From Halorussus vallis (GTDB taxonomy: Archaea; Halobacteriota; Halobacteria; Halobacteriales; Haladaptataceae), in NCBI RefSeq assembly GCF_024138165.1, contig NZ_CP100000.1:992001-1056000 (forward strand): a stretch of DNA of 64,000 nt. Direction: 5' to 3'. Every line of letters starts with the position of its first letter. Positions within the stretch are counted from its first letter, which is position 1. Position numbers and translations under genes: made by a program. This document shows, piece after piece, positions 33,151 to 42,816 of this stretch. The notes beneath the pieces are model-generated. The model did not search any database and had not been told where the DNA came from. It saw nothing but the letters and a program-made list of their open reading frames with translations.

Positions 33151-34212
33151 CTACCGGGCGCCCGCCGTTCCGGAGGCGGGAGCGCTCGGGCCGTTCGCGG
33201 CCGCCGGTTCCGCGGCGAACCCGGCGACGTCTCGCCATTCGGACGTCGCGGCGTCGACGCCCGCCCGGCCGTCCATCGGCACCCCGAGTTCCGACCGGAA
33301 CGCCGCCTCGCGCCGCGCGATTCGGTCGGGGTAACCCTCCTCGTACAGTCGCTCGACGGTCCCGAGGTCGAGGTCGGCGGCGTTCGTCACGTAGCCGATC
33401 TTCGGGAGGTCGTTGTCATCGGCGGCGATGTCGGCGAACTGGACCAGCGGCCGGCCGGTGTGGAGCCACTCGGTCACGATGCCCGAGTAGTCCGACAGTA
33501 GCACGTCGGCGGCCAGCAGGCTCTGTCGGGGCGTCTCGTTCTCGTCGTAGATCACGTTCGGCAGGTCGGCGATTCGGTCGCGACACTCCGCGGTCAGCGA
33601 CTTGCCCGGTTCCTCGTCGCGGTCGACGGGGTGGGGCCGGAACAGCAGTTCGAAGTCGCTCCCGGCGAACAGGTCGAGCACCTCGTGGGCGGTCTCGAGG
33701 TACGACCCGCCGCCGTAGTTGTGGTTGGTCGGCGCGTACAGCACCCGCCGCTCCCGGGGCGCCTCGGCGGCCACCAGGTCGTCGGCCTCGGGGACGCCGA
33801 CGACAGACACGTCGACGTCGTCGGGGTAGAGTTCCTCGTACCGCTGCGCCCACCGCTCGCCGGGCGCGAGCGCGGCGTCAACCGCTCGCCGGGTCATCTC
33901 GGCCGTCTCCTCGATCTCGCCGCGACCGATGGACGCGCCGTGGCGGACGTGGACCAGCGGGTACTCCTCGTGGAAGTCGACGTCGTGGACGCGGTGGCGG
34001 TGGTTGTACACCACCACGTCGGGGTCGACCCGCCGGACCTGGCGGTCGATGGCTCCGACCTCGTCGACGTTCACCTCGGAGACGGCGTCGCTACAGCCCC
34101 GAGCGCCGACGTTCATCGGGACGTACGCCGACTCGGCGTCGACGTGTCTGTCTATCGCCTCGAACGTCTTGCGCATGAAAGCGTGTTGAATCGCGTATAG
34201 AACTTCGACCAT
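33151..34212 (-). CDS. CDP-glycerol glycerophosphotransferase family protein
   Basis: A 353-residue TagB/TagF-type protein, which polymerises or transfers polyol-phosphate from CDP-glycerol in bacteria. Typical segments are LYAPTNHNYGGGSYLETAHE, FRPHPVDRDEEPGKSL (substrate His) and LLSDYSGIVTEWLHTGRPLV, which matches the C-terminal CDP-binding block. The N-terminal segment VYNHRHRVHDVDFHEEYPLV precedes the first conserved His region. I start at MVEVLYAIQHAFM; an upstream ATG at 34299 would add 29 residues with no homology. A second family member lies at 53086-54453. The acceptor could be a surface glycan or lipid; not determinable. Confidence 0.85.
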   Translation of the reverse strand: MVEVLYAIQHAFMRKTFEAIDRHVDAESAYVPMNVGARGCSDAVSEVNVDEVGAIDRQVRRVDPDVVVYNHRHRVHDVDFHEEYPLVHVRHGASIGRGEIEETAEMTRRAVDAALAPGERWAQRYEELYPDDVDVSVVGVPEADDLVAAEAPRERRVLYAPTNHNYGGGSYLETAHEVLDLFAGSDFELLFRPHPVDRDEEPGKSLTAECRDRIADLPNVIYDENETPRQSLLAADVLLSDYSGIVTEWLHTGRPLVQFADIAADDNDLPKIGYVTNAADLDLGTVERLYEEGYPDRIARREAAFRSELGVPMDGRAGVDAATSEWRDVAGFAAEPAAANGPSAPASGTAGAR

Positions 34213-34378
34213 CGTAGGTTCCCCCTCCGGTTGCTGTCCAGGCGAAAGGCCGACCGACCTGAAGAAACGAACCGCGCGTTCCGAACCGGCACTTACCATC
34301 CGTTAGGGGAGCTACGCACTTATCCCTGATTCCCAAAATTTCGATAGTCCGGGACGAATACGGCCGAGAGTCAGTTAC

Positions 34379-35038
34379 TCACCGGACCAGCGCCGCGTCC
34401 ACGAGCGCTCGCTGGGCCTTCCGGAGCAGCGTCGACGCCGTGCTCTCCGTGCAGTCGAGTTCGGCGGCCACGTCGGCCAGTTCGGCCGCTCGGGGCACGT
34501 CGAAGTAGCCGAGTTCGCGGGCGACCGCTATCGCCTCGAACTGTCGCGTCGTGAGGCGGCCGGCGAGCGACCCCGCGAGGTGGCGGTGTTCGCCCACGCG
34601 GTCGACCTCGACCGACACCTGTTCGGGGAAGTCGGCGACGACCTGGCGCAACTCCGCCGGGTCGCCGAGAATCGTCAGCGCGACGGCGCCGTCCGGCCCG
34701 AACACGATGGGCGGGACGACGACGATCTTCCGGCCGTCCAGCGCCCCGCGCCACGCGAGGTCCTCGGGCCGCAGTTCCATGGCGACGTAGGCGTAGAAGG
34801 TGTCGTCGTCCACCGGCGAGAGGTCGAACCACCGCACGACGTCGAGGGCCGAAAGCGCGTCGCGGATGGCGTCGACCTCGCCGACCACCAGCGAGAGGAA
34901 GTACTCGACGCCGTCGTCCTCGTGGGTGTGCCACGACAGCAACTCCTCGCGTTCGAAGGCGTCGCCGGGCGCGACCCGCTCGGGGACCGAGAGTCGCATC
35001 TCCGGCGGCAGTCGGATGGTCACGTCGAGGGACTTCAC
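34379..35038 (-). CDS. bacterio-opsin activator (Bat)-type HTH_10 regulator
   Basis: A 219-residue transcription regulator of the Bat/HTH_10 class. Residues 1-155 form the haloarchaeal N-terminal module, which may sense a signal. The C-terminal ~55 residues are the helix-turn-helix: LAGRLTTRQFEAIAVARELG, then PRAAELADVAAELDCTEST and STLLRKAQRALVDA. The shared intergenic region with the divergent P450 gene contains a strong TATA sequence, so it may control the P450. This is inferred from position only. Confidence 0.88.
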   Translation of the reverse strand: MKSLDVTIRLPPEMRLSVPERVAPGDAFEREELLSWHTHEDDGVEYFLSLVVGEVDAIRDALSALDVVRWFDLSPVDDDTFYAYVAMELRPEDLAWRGALDGRKIVVVPPIVFGPDGAVALTILGDPAELRQVVADFPEQVSVEVDRVGEHRHLAGSLAGRLTTRQFEAIAVARELGYFDVPRAAELADVAAELDCTESTASTLLRKAQRALVDAALVR

Positions 35039-35056
35039 GCGCGGAAGTCACGCCTC

Positions 35057-35069
35057 GATATATAAAAAG
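35057..35069. promoter_or_regulatory. TATA region between the Bat-type regulator and the P450 gene
   Basis: GATATATAAAAAG is nearly palindromic. On the minus strand it ends 18 nt before the regulator's ATG, as expected for a leaderless mRNA; on the plus strand the P450 ATG is 52 nt further on, so that transcript would have a short leader. Confidence 0.6.
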
Positions 35070-35120
35070 ACCAAGTGCTTCGGGGCAACCGGCAGGCCCC
35101 GTCCGGCCCAAGCATCATCC

Positions 35121-36593
35121 ATGAGCGAACTCGACCGCCGCGAGAACGGCGTACGAGCGCGGGACCAGGACGCGGACCCGGCGGCGGCCGACCTTCCGCC
35201 CGGCCCGTCCGGATTACCGGTCGTCGGGTCGACCGTCGCGGCGTCCCGCGACGGCGTCGGCTTCGGCGAGCGACTGACGTCGTACGGCGACGTCGTCTCC
35301 TACAGCGCCTTCGGCCGAGACTTCGTCGCCGTCTTCGACCCCGCCGTCGTCGAGACGGTGCTCGTCTCGGCCAACGACGCCTTCGAGAAGGGCGAGTTCG
35401 AGACGGCGTTCGGCGATCTGGTCGCGCCCGAGGGGGTCGTCTTCGCCGAGGGCGAACGCTGGCGACGCCAGCGAACCGCGCTCCAGTCGGCGTTCACGCC
35501 CGAGCGGATTCGGCGCTACGCCGACGAGATGGTCGCCCACACCGCCGCGACGGCCGACGACTGGGACGACGGCGAGACGGTCGAACTCGGCGACGCCTTC
35601 GGCGCGCTGACGCTCCGCATCCTCACGCGGGCGCTGTTCGACCTCGACCTCGACGCCGAGCGCGGCGCGGTCGTCCGCGAGGCGGCCCGGGCCGTGCACG
35701 CGGTGGTCGACCAGTTCGGCCTGCTGTCGTTCCTGCCGGCGTGGGTGCCCACGCCGACCGACCGCCGCCACGAACGGGCGATGGCCGACCTCGACGCCCT
35801 CGTGGCCGAACTGGTCGAAGAGCGCCGGGAGGGCGTCGCGCGAAGCGCGACGGAACCGACGAGCGGTGACGAACCGCGAGTCGCCCCCGACCGCGACGAC
35901 CTGCTCTCGCTGCTGGTCGCGGCCGCCGACGCCGACGAAACCGGGATGGAACCCGCGGCGATTCGCGACCAACTGGTCACCTTCCTGTTCGCGGGCCACG
36001 AGACGACCGCCACCGCGCTGACCTACGCCTGCTGGCTCCTCGCGGGGAACCCCGACGCCCGCGAGCGCCTCGACGCCGAACTCGACGCGGTGCTGGGCGA
36101 CCGCGACCCGACGTTCGCCGACCTCCCCGACCTCGACTACGTTGAGGGAATCGCCCGAGAAGCCCTGCGACTCTACCCGCCAGTCTACTCGCTCTACCGC
36201 CAGCCGAAGGAGGACATCGTCCTCGGCGGCTACCGAATCCCCGCGGACGCGACGCTCCAACTCGCCACCTACAACGTCCAGCGCGACGACCGCTGGTGGG
36301 ACGACCCCGAGCAGTTCCGGCCCGAACGGTGGACGGGGAGCGAGGCTCCAGAGACGTCTCGGCGGGGCGAGCGAGGGAGTCGCGAGCGACCCGAGTACGC
36401 CTACTTCCCGTTCGGCGGCGGTCCCCGCCACTGCATCGGAATGCGCTTCGCGATGACCGAGTTACAGTTGGCGCTGGCGACGCTCGCCCGGCGGGTCGAG
36501 TTCGAGCGCGTCACCGCCGAGTTGGACCTCTCGATGGGGCTGACGCTCGACCCCGGTCCGGTCGAGGTTCGAGTGCGGAAGAAGCGCGCGTAG
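35121..36593 (+). CDS. cytochrome P450
   Basis: A 490-residue soluble P450 monooxygenase. The proline-rich N-terminus (LPPGPSGLPVVGSTVA) precedes the fold. The I-helix motif AGHETT is at residues 291-296, the K-helix ExxR in GIAREALRLYPPVYSLYRQP, and the heme ligand Cys438 in FPFGGGPRHCIGMRFA. All catalytic landmarks are present. It lacks a membrane anchor and resembles the soluble class typical of haloarchaea; no ferredoxin or reductase gene is adjacent. A small hairpin (35834-35852) inside the gene encodes part of a low-complexity loop (EGVARSATEP). The divergent Bat-type regulator could control it. Confidence 0.93.
   Translation: MSELDRRENGVRARDQDADPAAADLPPGPSGLPVVGSTVAASRDGVGFGERLTSYGDVVSYSAFGRDFVAVFDPAVVETVLVSANDAFEKGEFETAFGDLVAPEGVVFAEGERWRRQRTALQSAFTPERIRRYADEMVAHTAATADDWDDGETVELGDAFGALTLRILTRALFDLDLDAERGAVVREAARAVHAVVDQFGLLSFLPAWVPTPTDRRHERAMADLDALVAELVEERREGVARSATEPTSGDEPRVAPDRDDLLSLLVAAADADETGMEPAAIRDQLVTFLFAGHETTATALTYACWLLAGNPDARERLDAELDAVLGDRDPTFADLPDLDYVEGIAREALRLYPPVYSLYRQPKEDIVLGGYRIPADATLQLATYNVQRDDRWWDDPEQFRPERWTGSEAPETSRRGERGSRERPEYAYFPFGGGPRHCIGMRFAMTELQLALATLARRVEFERVTAELDLSMGLTLDPGPVEVRVRKKRA
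35834..35852. repeat. short hairpin inside the P450 gene
   Basis: CGTCGCGC, loop GAA, GCGCGACG, in a variable surface loop of the P450. The three-base loop and its place in a low-complexity segment match the other palindromes of the window, but 8 bp could occur by chance in DNA this GC-rich. Confidence 0.45.
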
Positions 36594-36627
36594 CGAGTGC
36601 GGAAGAACGGGGAGCGAGAATTCGGAT

Positions 36628-36945
36628 TCAGTACCGGTCGGTGCGGCCCGAGGCCGCCCACGCGTCAGTCGGCGCGCCGCGCGGCACGCGCGCGGCGCGC
36701 CCCTGCAGACCCCGGAGGCGACCCGCGAATCCCCACCGCTTGTCGTCCCACGTCTCCGCCTCCGCTTCCGCGGCGGCGGCCGCCGCGGCCTCCTGGGCGC
36801 GGAGGTGGGCGCCGATGGCCGCCGCGATGGCGGCGGCCTCCTCGTCGGTGGCGTCCTCCGGAACGTCGATGGTCACGTCGGAGCGCTCGGCGTCGGATTC
36901 GTCCGCCTCGCGACCCTCGGCGTCCTCAGAGCGGGATGTTGCCAT
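36628..36945 (-). CDS. pccX: small subunit of propionyl-CoA carboxylase (PccX-like)
   Basis: A 105-residue acidic protein. The first ~35 residues are Asp/Glu-rich with the strand [14 protein letters not shown]. They are followed by [20 protein letters not shown] and the conserved tail [20 protein letters not shown]. This pattern (an acyl-CoA carboxylase epsilon-like subunit, with AAIAAAI and W-x2-xR-x2-GL) matches the PccX subunit described in Haloferax mediterranei. The start overlaps the end of pccB by 20 nt, so the two are translationally coupled. A 13-bp hairpin (36671-36701) encodes part of the C-terminus ([11 protein letters not shown]). It should assemble with PccA and PccB. Confidence 0.85.
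   Translation of the reverse strand: MATSRSEDAEGREADESDAERSDVTIDVPEDATDEEAAAIAAAIGAHLRAQEAAAAAAAEAEAETWDDKRWGFAGRLRGLQGRAARVPRGAPTDAWAASGRTDRY
36671..36701. repeat. GC hairpin inside the 3' part of pccX
   Basis: GGCGCGCCGCGCG, loop GCACG, CGCGCGGCGCGCC: a perfect 13-bp stem in frame within the C-terminal codons. Confidence 0.75.
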
Positions 36946-38476
36946 GTTTCTTGTCGGGTTGCTCGTCGCGCTTGCTCGCGAGCATCTCGAGGTCGTCGAT
37001 CAGGCGCGGACGAGTGTCGGCCGGTTCGAGCACGTCGTCGACGAAGCCGCGGTCGGCCGCGGTGTAGGGGTTGGCGAACTCCTCGCGGTACTCCGCGATG
37101 AGTTCCTCGCGGCGTGCGTCGGGGTCGTCGGCCTCCTCGAGTTCCTCGCTGTAGAGGATGTTGACCGCGCCCTGCGGGCCCATCACCGCGATTTCGGCGG
37201 TCGGCCAGGCGTAGTTGACGTCCGCGCCGATGTGCTTGGAGGCCATCACGTCGTAGGCGCCGCCGTAGGCCTTCCGGGTGATGACGGTCATCAGCGGGAC
37301 CGTTGCCTCCGAGTAGGCGTACAGCAGTTTCGCGCCGTGGCGGATGATGCCGCCGTGCTCCTGGTCGGTGCCGGGCATGAAGCCGGGCACGTCGACGAAC
37401 GTCAGGATGGGGATGTTGAACGAGTCGCAGAACCGCACGAACCGCGACCCCTTCTCGGAGGCCTCGATGTCGAGCGTGCCGGCGTTGACCCGGGGCTGGT
37501 TGGCGACGATGCCGACCGACCGGCCGTCGAGGCGGGCGAAGCCGATGACGATGTTCTTGGCGTAGCCCTCCTGGACCTCGAAGAACGAGTCCTCGTCGAC
37601 GACGCCCCCGATGACCCGGGTCATGTCGTATGGCTTCTTTGGCTGGTCGGGAACCACGCTCTCTAGCTCCTCGTCGCGGCGCTCGGGGTCGTCCCACGGT
37701 TCGACCCGCGGCGGGTCCTCGACGTTGTTCTGCGGGACGTACGACAGCAACCGGCGGATGTCGTCGAGCGCCTCCTCCTCGGACTCCTCGGCGAAGTGCG
37801 CCACGCCCGAGGTCGACTCGTGGGTGGTCGCGCCGCCGAGTTCCTCGAAGGTGACCTCCTCGCCGGTGACCGTCTTGATGACCTCCGGGCCGGTGATGAA
37901 CATGTGGCTCGTGTCCTTGACCATGAACACGAAGTCGGTGATGGCCGGCGAGTACACCGCGCCGCCCGCGCACGGCCCCATGATGGCCGATATCTGTGGG
38001 ATGACCCCCGACGCTTCGGTGTTGCGCCGGAAGATTTCGGCGTAGCCCGCGAGCGACTCGACGCCCTCCTGGATGCGAGCGCCCGCCGAGTCGTTCAACC
38101 CGATGACCGGCGCGCCGACCTCCATCGCCTTGTCCATCACCTTGCAGACCTTCTCGGCGAACACCTCGCCGAGCGACCCGCCGAAGACGGTGAAGTCGTG
38201 GGCGAAGACGAACGTCTTGCGACCGTTGACCTCGCCGTAGCCGGTGACGACGCCGTCGCCGTACACCTGCTTTTCCTCCATGCCGAAGTTGTGGCTCTGG
38301 TGGGTCCGTAGCTGGTCGAACTCGTTGAAGGTGCCGTCGTCGAGGAAGTACTCGATGCGCTCGCGCGCGGTCATCTTGCCCTTGTCGTGCTGGGCCTCGA
38401 TGCGGTCCTCGCCGCCGCCCTTCAGCGCCTCCCGGCGCTTCTCACGCAGTTCCTCGAGCTTCTCTTCCATCGTCAT
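36926..38476 (-). CDS. pccB: propionyl-CoA carboxylase, carboxyltransferase subunit
   Basis: A 516-residue carboxyltransferase of the acyl-CoA carboxylase family, which moves CO2 from biotin to the acyl-CoA. The N-terminal half has [20 protein letters not shown] and the oxyanion segment [20 protein letters not shown]. The C-terminal half has [20 protein letters not shown] and [20 protein letters not shown] start at [14 protein letters not shown]; the codons above it in the same frame have no homology. pccX overlaps its 3' end. pccA and birA lie 7-10 kb to the left, so the complex is encoded by split loci. Confidence 0.95.
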   Translation of the reverse strand: MTMEEKLEELREKRREALKGGGEDRIEAQHDKGKMTARERIEYFLDDGTFNEFDQLRTHQSHNFGMEEKQVYGDGVVTGYGEVNGRKTFVFAHDFTVFGGSLGEVFAEKVCKVMDKAMEVGAPVIGLNDSAGARIQEGVESLAGYAEIFRRNTEASGVIPQISAIMGPCAGGAVYSPAITDFVFMVKDTSHMFITGPEVIKTVTGEEVTFEELGGATTHESTSGVAHFAEESEEEALDDIRRLLSYVPQNNVEDPPRVEPWDDPERRDEELESVVPDQPKKPYDMTRVIGGVVDEDSFFEVQEGYAKNIVIGFARLDGRSVGIVANQPRVNAGTLDIEASEKGSRFVRFCDSFNIPILTFVDVPGFMPGTDQEHGGIIRHGAKLLYAYSEATVPLMTVITRKAYGGAYDVMASKHIGADVNYAWPTAEIAVMGPQGAVNILYSEELEEADDPDARREELIAEYREEFANPYTAADRGFVDDVLEPADTRPRLIDDLEMLASKRDEQPDKKHGNIPL

Positions 38477-38710
38477 GGTCGTCGGTCCCTCCGATGGCGA
38501 CTCATCGAGCGATTTGAGGACCACTGAGCGGAAAAGGTTTCCTAATGACGCATTCGAGGAGCGTCGAAACGCGGCGTCGGGCCCACCGGCGACCGGAACT
38601 GACGGCCGTCGATTTCCCCGGCGAGTCTGTCGAGGACGCTCGGGCGCTCGGCGGGCGCGGGATACGGTAATCGTGCCGACTATTTTTCGCGTTCGTCTCC
38701 TGAACTGAAC

Positions 38711-38718
38711 ACTTATTG
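38711..38718 (+). promoter_or_regulatory. probable TATA element of the tandem Usp gene
   Basis: ACTTATTG, ending 23 nt before the ATG at 38742; the intervening sequence is AT-rich (GATAAGAAAATAC). Confidence 0.4.
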
Positions 38719-38741
38719 CGGATAAGAAAATACAGAGCGCA

Positions 38742-39659
38742 ATGAGTTTCGTATCGGTGTCCTCGCTCCTCTCCGGACCGAACGGCGACCCCCGGGGAGC
38801 CCCCGACCTCGAGGAACACCTCGACGGCGAGGACGTTCTCGTACCCCTGCTGGTTTCGGAGGCGTCGGCCGTAACCGACCAACTGCGCGTCGCGGCGTCG
38901 CTGGCGCGAACGACCGGGGGGTCGCTCACCGCCGTCGACCCGGTTGCGGTTTCCGGACGGACGCCGGTGGAGCAGTGCCGCGAACCGACCCCCGAGAACG
39001 AATCGGCCCTGATCGAGTGGGCGGTCGAGCGAGTCTCGAACGCCTCCTCGGGAACCGACGCGCGGTTCGCGTGCGCCCGCGGGTTCGTCGACGACGTCTC
39101 GGCGGCCGCGGCGACGGCCGACGTCGACGCGCTCGTCGTGCCGGGCGACCGTGCGGGCGGGTTACTCCGGGGGAGTTTCGCCGAGCGTCTCGCGCAGGCC
39201 GTCGACTGCGACGTCGTCACCGTGAACGGTCCAAGCGGATACGAGGGGGTGCCGTCGATTCTCCTGGCCGTCTCGGGCGGGCCCCATTCCGGCGTGGCTA
39301 CGGACGTCGCGCGGCGGGTCGCGGCCGACTGCGACGCCTGGGTCGACGTCCTCCGTGTGGTCGAGGAGAACGCCTCCGAACGCGAGCGCCGGGAGGCCGA
39401 GGAACTGGTCGAGTCGGCCTACCGCCGACTCGACCGTCCCGAGTCGACCTCGAAGTGGATACTGGAAGCAGAGGACGCCACCGAGGCCATCGTCGAACAG
39501 TCGGCGTACTACGGGCTGACGGTCATCGGGGCGCCGACGAAAGGACGACTGCGCCGGTTCGTCTCCGGGTCGACGAGCAGGACCGTCCGCGACAACGCAG
39601 AGAGCGTCGTCCTCTCGGCGCACACCCGCCGAGAACCCAAGGCTCCGGGCGGGGACTGA
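38742..39659 (+). CDS. tandem universal stress protein-like protein
   Basis: A 305-residue protein built from two Usp-like halves. The first (residues ~30-160) starts [20 protein letters not shown] and ends [11 protein letters not shown]; the second (~168-295) starts [20 protein letters not shown] and contains [20 protein letters not shown]. The ATP-binding G-x2-G-x9-G-S is poor in the first half and only partly kept in the second ([16 protein letters not shown]), so nucleotide binding is doubtful. Haloarchaea often fuse Usp domains to transporters; this one is soluble and next to a transporter gene on the other strand. Function unknown. Confidence 0.82.
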   Translation: MSFVSVSSLLSGPNGDPRGAPDLEEHLDGEDVLVPLLVSEASAVTDQLRVAASLARTTGGSLTAVDPVAVSGRTPVEQCREPTPENESALIEWAVERVSNASSGTDARFACARGFVDDVSAAAATADVDALVVPGDRAGGLLRGSFAERLAQAVDCDVVTVNGPSGYEGVPSILLAVSGGPHSGVATDVARRVAADCDAWVDVLRVVEENASERERREAEELVESAYRRLDRPESTSKWILEAEDATEAIVEQSAYYGLTVIGAPTKGRLRRFVSGSTSRTVRDNAESVVLSAHTRREPKAPGGD

Positions 39660-39728
39660 CGGGGCGAGACGGCCGGGACGTCGGCCGTTCGCCGGGTGTC
39701 GGTCCGGCGGGACGCCGTCTCGCCGGAC

Positions 39729-41066
39729 TCAGAGGATGGAGACGCCGGCCAGCGCCAGCAGGTTCACCGCGAGCGTCCCCAGCAGGAACAGCGGTAAGAT
39801 GGTCCGGACCGACCAGAGCCACGCCGGGCCGATGGACCGGGTTCCGGCGCCCGCGCCCGAGGAGAACTCCGCGAGCGCGTCCTTGCCGAGGACCCAGCCG
39901 ACGAAGACGAGGAAGCCGGCGAGGCCGGCGGTCAGCATCAGGTTGACGAGGGTGTCGGCGACGAAGCCGAACAGCGAGGGGTTCAGCGCGTTGGCGGTGC
40001 CGGTCAACAGGACGAGTCCGGCGAGCGAGAGGGTGGCCGAGCGCCGGGAGACGCCGTGTTCGTCGACGAGGTACGCCACCGGAATCTCGAGCATGCTGAT
40101 GGACGACGACAGCGCGGCGAGCGTGATGACGCCGAAGAACGTCACCGCGAGCCATCGACCGAGCGGGACCTGCGCGAACGCCCCCGCGAGGCTGACGAAC
40201 AACGCGCCCGCTCCGCCGCCGGCGGCTGGGCCGGTGAGTTCGCCGAACGTCGCGAACAGCAGCGGGAAGACGACCAGGCCCGCGAGCACGCCGACGCCGG
40301 TGTTGAGCGTGGCGATGACGCCGCCGTCGAGCGCGAGGTTGTTGTCGTCGCCCAGGTACGAGGCGTAGGTTATCATCGTGCCGACGCCCAGCGAGAGCGT
40401 GAACAGCGCCTGGCCGGCGGCCGCCCCGAGCACGTCGAAGAAGTTCGCCGCGAGGTAGGCGGCGTCGAAGTCGAGGTAGAACGACAGGCCCGCGCCCGCG
40501 CCGGGCCGGGTGACCGCCCACCCCGCAAGCGCGACCAGCAGGACGACGATGGCGGGCATCATCACCTTGGTCGCCTTCTCGATGCCGTCGCGAACCCCGC
40601 CGACCACGATGAATGCGGTCAACGCGAGGAAGGCGACGTGGTAGGCGACCGCCGACGTTCCGAAGCTAATCTGGCCGAAGTAGGCGCCGGGCGAACCGAA
40701 GTACGACCCCGTGAAACTGGCGAGGAAGTACCGGAGAATCCAGCCGCCGACGACGCTGTAGAACGACAGCAGGACGAGGGCGGTCACGACGCCGAACAGG
40801 CCGACCAGGCCCCACGACGCCGACCCGGAGGAGAGTCGATACAGCGCGCCTGCGGGATTCCGCTGGGAACGCCGGCCGATGACGAACTCCGCCAGCAGGC
40901 CGGGAACGCCCACGAGCAGGACGATGGCGAGGTAGACGACGAGGAAGGCGCTGCCGCCGTTCTCGGCGGTCATCCACGGGAAGCGCCAGATGTTGCCGAG
41001 TCCGACGGCGCTCCCGACGGCGGCGAGGATGAAGCCGAGTCGCGTGCGCCACGATTCGCGTGTCAT
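39729..41066 (-). CDS. sodium-dependent transporter, SNF (NSS) family, copy 1
   Basis: A 445-residue neurotransmitter:sodium symporter family protein with about eleven transmembrane helices. The first helix region carries WRTRLGFILAAVGSAVGLGN, followed by IWRFPWMTAENGGSAFL, the canonical NSS signature that binds Na+ and substrate; TLSLGVGTMITYASYLGDDN lies in TM6. Archaeal and bacterial members usually carry amino acids such as tryptophan, tyrosine or leucine. It is a close paralogue of the gene immediately upstream (41238-42575). Substrate cannot be assigned. Confidence 0.92.
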   Translation of the reverse strand: MTRESWRTRLGFILAAVGSAVGLGNIWRFPWMTAENGGSAFLVVYLAIVLLVGVPGLLAEFVIGRRSQRNPAGALYRLSSGSASWGLVGLFGVVTALVLLSFYSVVGGWILRYFLASFTGSYFGSPGAYFGQISFGTSAVAYHVAFLALTAFIVVGGVRDGIEKATKVMMPAIVVLLVALAGWAVTRPGAGAGLSFYLDFDAAYLAANFFDVLGAAAGQALFTLSLGVGTMITYASYLGDDNNLALDGGVIATLNTGVGVLAGLVVFPLLFATFGELTGPAAGGGAGALFVSLAGAFAQVPLGRWLAVTFFGVITLAALSSSISMLEIPVAYLVDEHGVSRRSATLSLAGLVLLTGTANALNPSLFGFVADTLVNLMLTAGLAGFLVFVGWVLGKDALAEFSSGAGAGTRSIGPAWLWSVRTILPLFLLGTLAVNLLALAGVSIL

Positions 41067-41237
41067 TGCTACGCAGTCGCGCCCCCCGCCCCAAGAGCGT
41101 TTCGAGATTGAAAACCGTCAAAATAGAAAAATCACGGTCTTTTAGCGCCGACTCCGGTGTCTTCTCTGCTGAACTGTGCAGAAAATAAGGTAGTTGCCTA
41201 CGATTCGTCGGGACGAGAAGTCGCCCGGCGGGCCGGC

Positions 41238-42575
41238 CTAGAAGTAGGCCCCGGTGGTCAGGCCCTCGTAGAGCGACGTGACGCCGAGGTAGAGGGTGAT
41301 GAGGACGACGGCGGGGACGACGGTCCGAATCCACCAGAGCCAGATGACCTTGAACGAGTCGCCGAGCGAACTCCCGCGGCCGAGTTCGTCCATCGACTCG
41401 AAGTCGGCGATCCAGCCGGCGAAGACGGCGAACAGCAGCACCGCGATTGGCAGGAGAATCTTGAACACGAAGTCGTTGTAGAAGCTGAGCCAGCTCGTAC
41501 CGAACGTCGCCGGGACGCCGACGAGGCCGATGACGAGGCCCATCACGATGGCGGTCCCAGCGCGGCCGTAGCCGTAGTTCTCGGTGACGAACGACACCGG
41601 CACTTCCAGCAGGCTGATGGAACTGGAGAGGGCAGCGAACAGCAGGACGACGAAGAAGACGAAACCGATGATCTGACCCGCAGGGAGGTTACCGAACGCA
41701 CCCGCGAGCGCGACGAACGCTGTCCCCGCACCGCCGCTGCCCGCGCTCTCGGCGCCGCCGGTGGCGAAGAGGATGGGGAAGACGACGAAGCCGGCCAGCA
41801 GCGCGACGATGGTGTTGACGACCACGATGGCGCCCCCGTCCGCGGGGAGGCTGTCGTCGCGGCCGAGGTAGGATGCGTAGGCGATCATGACGCTGAAACC
41901 GAGCGACAGCGTGAAGAACGCCTGGCCCATCGCCGGCGGGACGATGGAGCCGAAGTTGTTCGCGATGACCGAGAAGTCCGGCGAGAGGTAGTAGGCGTAG
42001 CCCGCGGCGGCGCCGTCGAGCGTGGTCGCCCAGACGGCGAGACCGACCAGCAGGACGAGGATGGCCGGAATCATGACCTTCGTCGCCCGCTCGATGCCGT
42101 CGGTGACGCCCGAGGCGACGATGGCGATGGTGATGGCCATGAAGACGGCGTGGGCCGCGATGGCGACGGGACCCGCCGACACCGTCCCGAAATACTTGCC
42201 GGCTTCGCCGAAGTACGCGCCCGTGGCGCTCCCGACGATGTAGCTCAGGACCCATCCGCCGACGACGCTGTAGAACGACAGTGTCACCAGCGAGGAGAAC
42301 ACCCCGAGTCCGCCGGTGAACGACCACTGGCCGTAGCCGATACTCTGGAACGCGGCGACCGGGTTTCGCTCGCCGCGCCGCCCGATGACGAACTCGATGA
42401 GCATCGTCGGGAAGCCGATGAGGAACACGGCCAGGAGGTAGACCACGAGGAACGCCGCCCCGCCGTTCGTCGCGGTCTGGAACGGGAACGACCAGATGTT
42501 CCCGAGTCCCACTGCGCTGCCGACCGCGGCGAAGATGAACCCGATTCTACTAGTCCAATGTTCACGTTCTGCCAT
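41238..42575 (-). CDS. sodium-dependent transporter, SNF (NSS) family, copy 2
   Basis: A second 445-residue NSS transporter. It starts MAEREHWTSRIGFIFAAVGS followed by AVGLGNIWSFPFQTATNGGA, so Ser replaces the Arg of IWRFP present in copy 1. TM6 has FFTLSLGFSVMIAYASYLGR. Eleven or so transmembrane helices are expected. The two copies have equal length and orientation with a 171-nt gap, which implies duplication and probably different substrates. A clear TATA box (CTTTATAAGC) lies upstream. The downstream copy has AT-rich sequence of its own, so separate transcription is possible. Confidence 0.92.
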   Translation of the reverse strand: MAEREHWTSRIGFIFAAVGSAVGLGNIWSFPFQTATNGGAAFLVVYLLAVFLIGFPTMLIEFVIGRRGERNPVAAFQSIGYGQWSFTGGLGVFSSLVTLSFYSVVGGWVLSYIVGSATGAYFGEAGKYFGTVSAGPVAIAAHAVFMAITIAIVASGVTDGIERATKVMIPAILVLLVGLAVWATTLDGAAAGYAYYLSPDFSVIANNFGSIVPPAMGQAFFTLSLGFSVMIAYASYLGRDDSLPADGGAIVVVNTIVALLAGFVVFPILFATGGAESAGSGGAGTAFVALAGAFGNLPAGQIIGFVFFVVLLFAALSSSISLLEVPVSFVTENYGYGRAGTAIVMGLVIGLVGVPATFGTSWLSFYNDFVFKILLPIAVLLFAVFAGWIADFESMDELGRGSSLGDSFKVIWLWWIRTVVPAVVLITLYLGVTSLYEGLTTGAYF

Positions 42576-42602
42576 AGCGTACCATAGGTTTTCCCAACAA
42601 TA

Positions 42603-42612
42603 GCTTATAAAG
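42603..42612 (-). promoter_or_regulatory. TATA box of the SNF transporter copy 2
   Basis: Minus-strand CTTTATAAGC, ending 27 nt before the ATG at 42575. Confidence 0.65.
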
Positions 42613-42816
42613 TGACCGAAATCTGTTCACTCGTAGCGGAGGAGTGTCCCGGTTTTTGGACACGTGACAGAAACGTTTATGAGATAGGTTAACACCGTAC
42701 ACTGCCGCCGCGGGAAGACGAAAACCCGCATACGCGAGCGGTTTCTGGTCGTCGGAGCGGCCCGGAGCGTCACTCGAGGAGTCGCCGCCGGGCGGCCGTC
42801 AGGCGGCCGCCGGTCG

